Origin: DATAYF01 sp036272735
Lineage (GTDB): Bacteria > Chloroflexota > Ktedonobacteria > Ktedonobacterales > Ktedonobacteraceae
Assembly (NCBI GenBank): GCA_036272735.1
Contig: DATAYF010000636.1
Location: forward strand, 1-5,254
Direction: 5' to 3'
Length of the DNA: 5,254 bases
Shown here: in pieces, positions 5,136-5,254 of the stretch
Layout of the letters: each line of letters starts with the position of its first letter
Position numbering within the stretch: position 1 is the stretch's first letter
The notes under the pieces: generated by a model
The model's database searches: none
Seen by the model: the letters and a program-made list of their open reading frames with translations, nothing else
What the model was told of the DNA's origin: nothing
Made by a program: the position numbers and the translations under genes

Positions 5136-5254
5136 CCTCGTTGCTCAACTCGTGGGTTTATTCTTTCTTGTGTATGTGTATGTGTAGAAACGTTGTGTGT
5201 CTTTTCAAAAGAACGTTCATTCATTAGCGAATAGTCAGGAAGAGCAGCAAGGAG
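5136..5254. other. Non-coding right flank with small palindromes
   Basis: No gene is seen here. It contains three perfect copies of TGTGTA (5169-5186). It also holds the sequence AACGTT (5189-5194), six bases, the palindrome CTTTTCAAAAG (5201-5211) and a second AACGTT (5212-5217), which lies within the palindrome GAACGTTC (5211-5218). It may be the outer part of the insertion sequence or host flanking DNA. I cannot decide which. Confidence 0.3.

Overview
The window is mostly about 58% G+C and looks like bacterial accessory DNA. The transposase and recombinase types resemble those abundant in large, transposon-rich Ktedonobacteria (Chloroflexota). That placement rests on remembered resemblance rather than a search, so treat it as tentative.

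Layout from left to right. (1) Positions 1-520 hold an A+T-rich island (about 41% G+C from about 86 on) made of minus-strand gene remnants. These are a short frameshifted HEPN-like remnant (48-288) and the first 55 codons of an aminoglycoside-phosphotransferase-like kinase with its own ribosome binding site (336-503). (2) Positions 520-795 hold the catalytic C-terminus of a tyrosine recombinase, lacking its N-terminal two thirds. It overlaps the 3' end of the next gene out of frame. (3) Positions 737-2155 (minus) hold a nearly full-length UshA/YunD-type metallophosphatase/5'-nucleotidase with an extended -10 promoter upstream and an altered active-site motif (GNGG for GNH[D/E]). (4) A 314-base divergent intergenic region follows. 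(5) Positions 2479-3003 (plus) hold an intact VOC/PhnB-like (glyoxalase/bleomycin-resistance superfamily) protein with a 9-bp tandem duplication in its C-terminal half. (6) From 3137 to about 5102 (minus) lies an IS4-type DDE transposase. It is almost full length but broken by four small lesions, and it is preceded by a hairpin that buries its Shine-Dalgarno sequence. (7) Positions 5103-5254 are non-coding, with a weak promoter candidate and small palindromes.

The genes do not form a pathway. The only two that look functional are the divergently arranged metallophosphatase and the VOC protein. The rest is decayed mobile or accessory DNA: three truncated genes joined head to tail on the minus strand, and a dead insertion sequence on the other side. 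I found no CRISPR array, tRNA, rRNA, toxin-antitoxin pair or convincing new defence system. The most interesting items are the translation-masking hairpin, the in-frame duplication in the VOC gene, the nucleotidase-recombinase joint and the non-canonical phosphatase motif.
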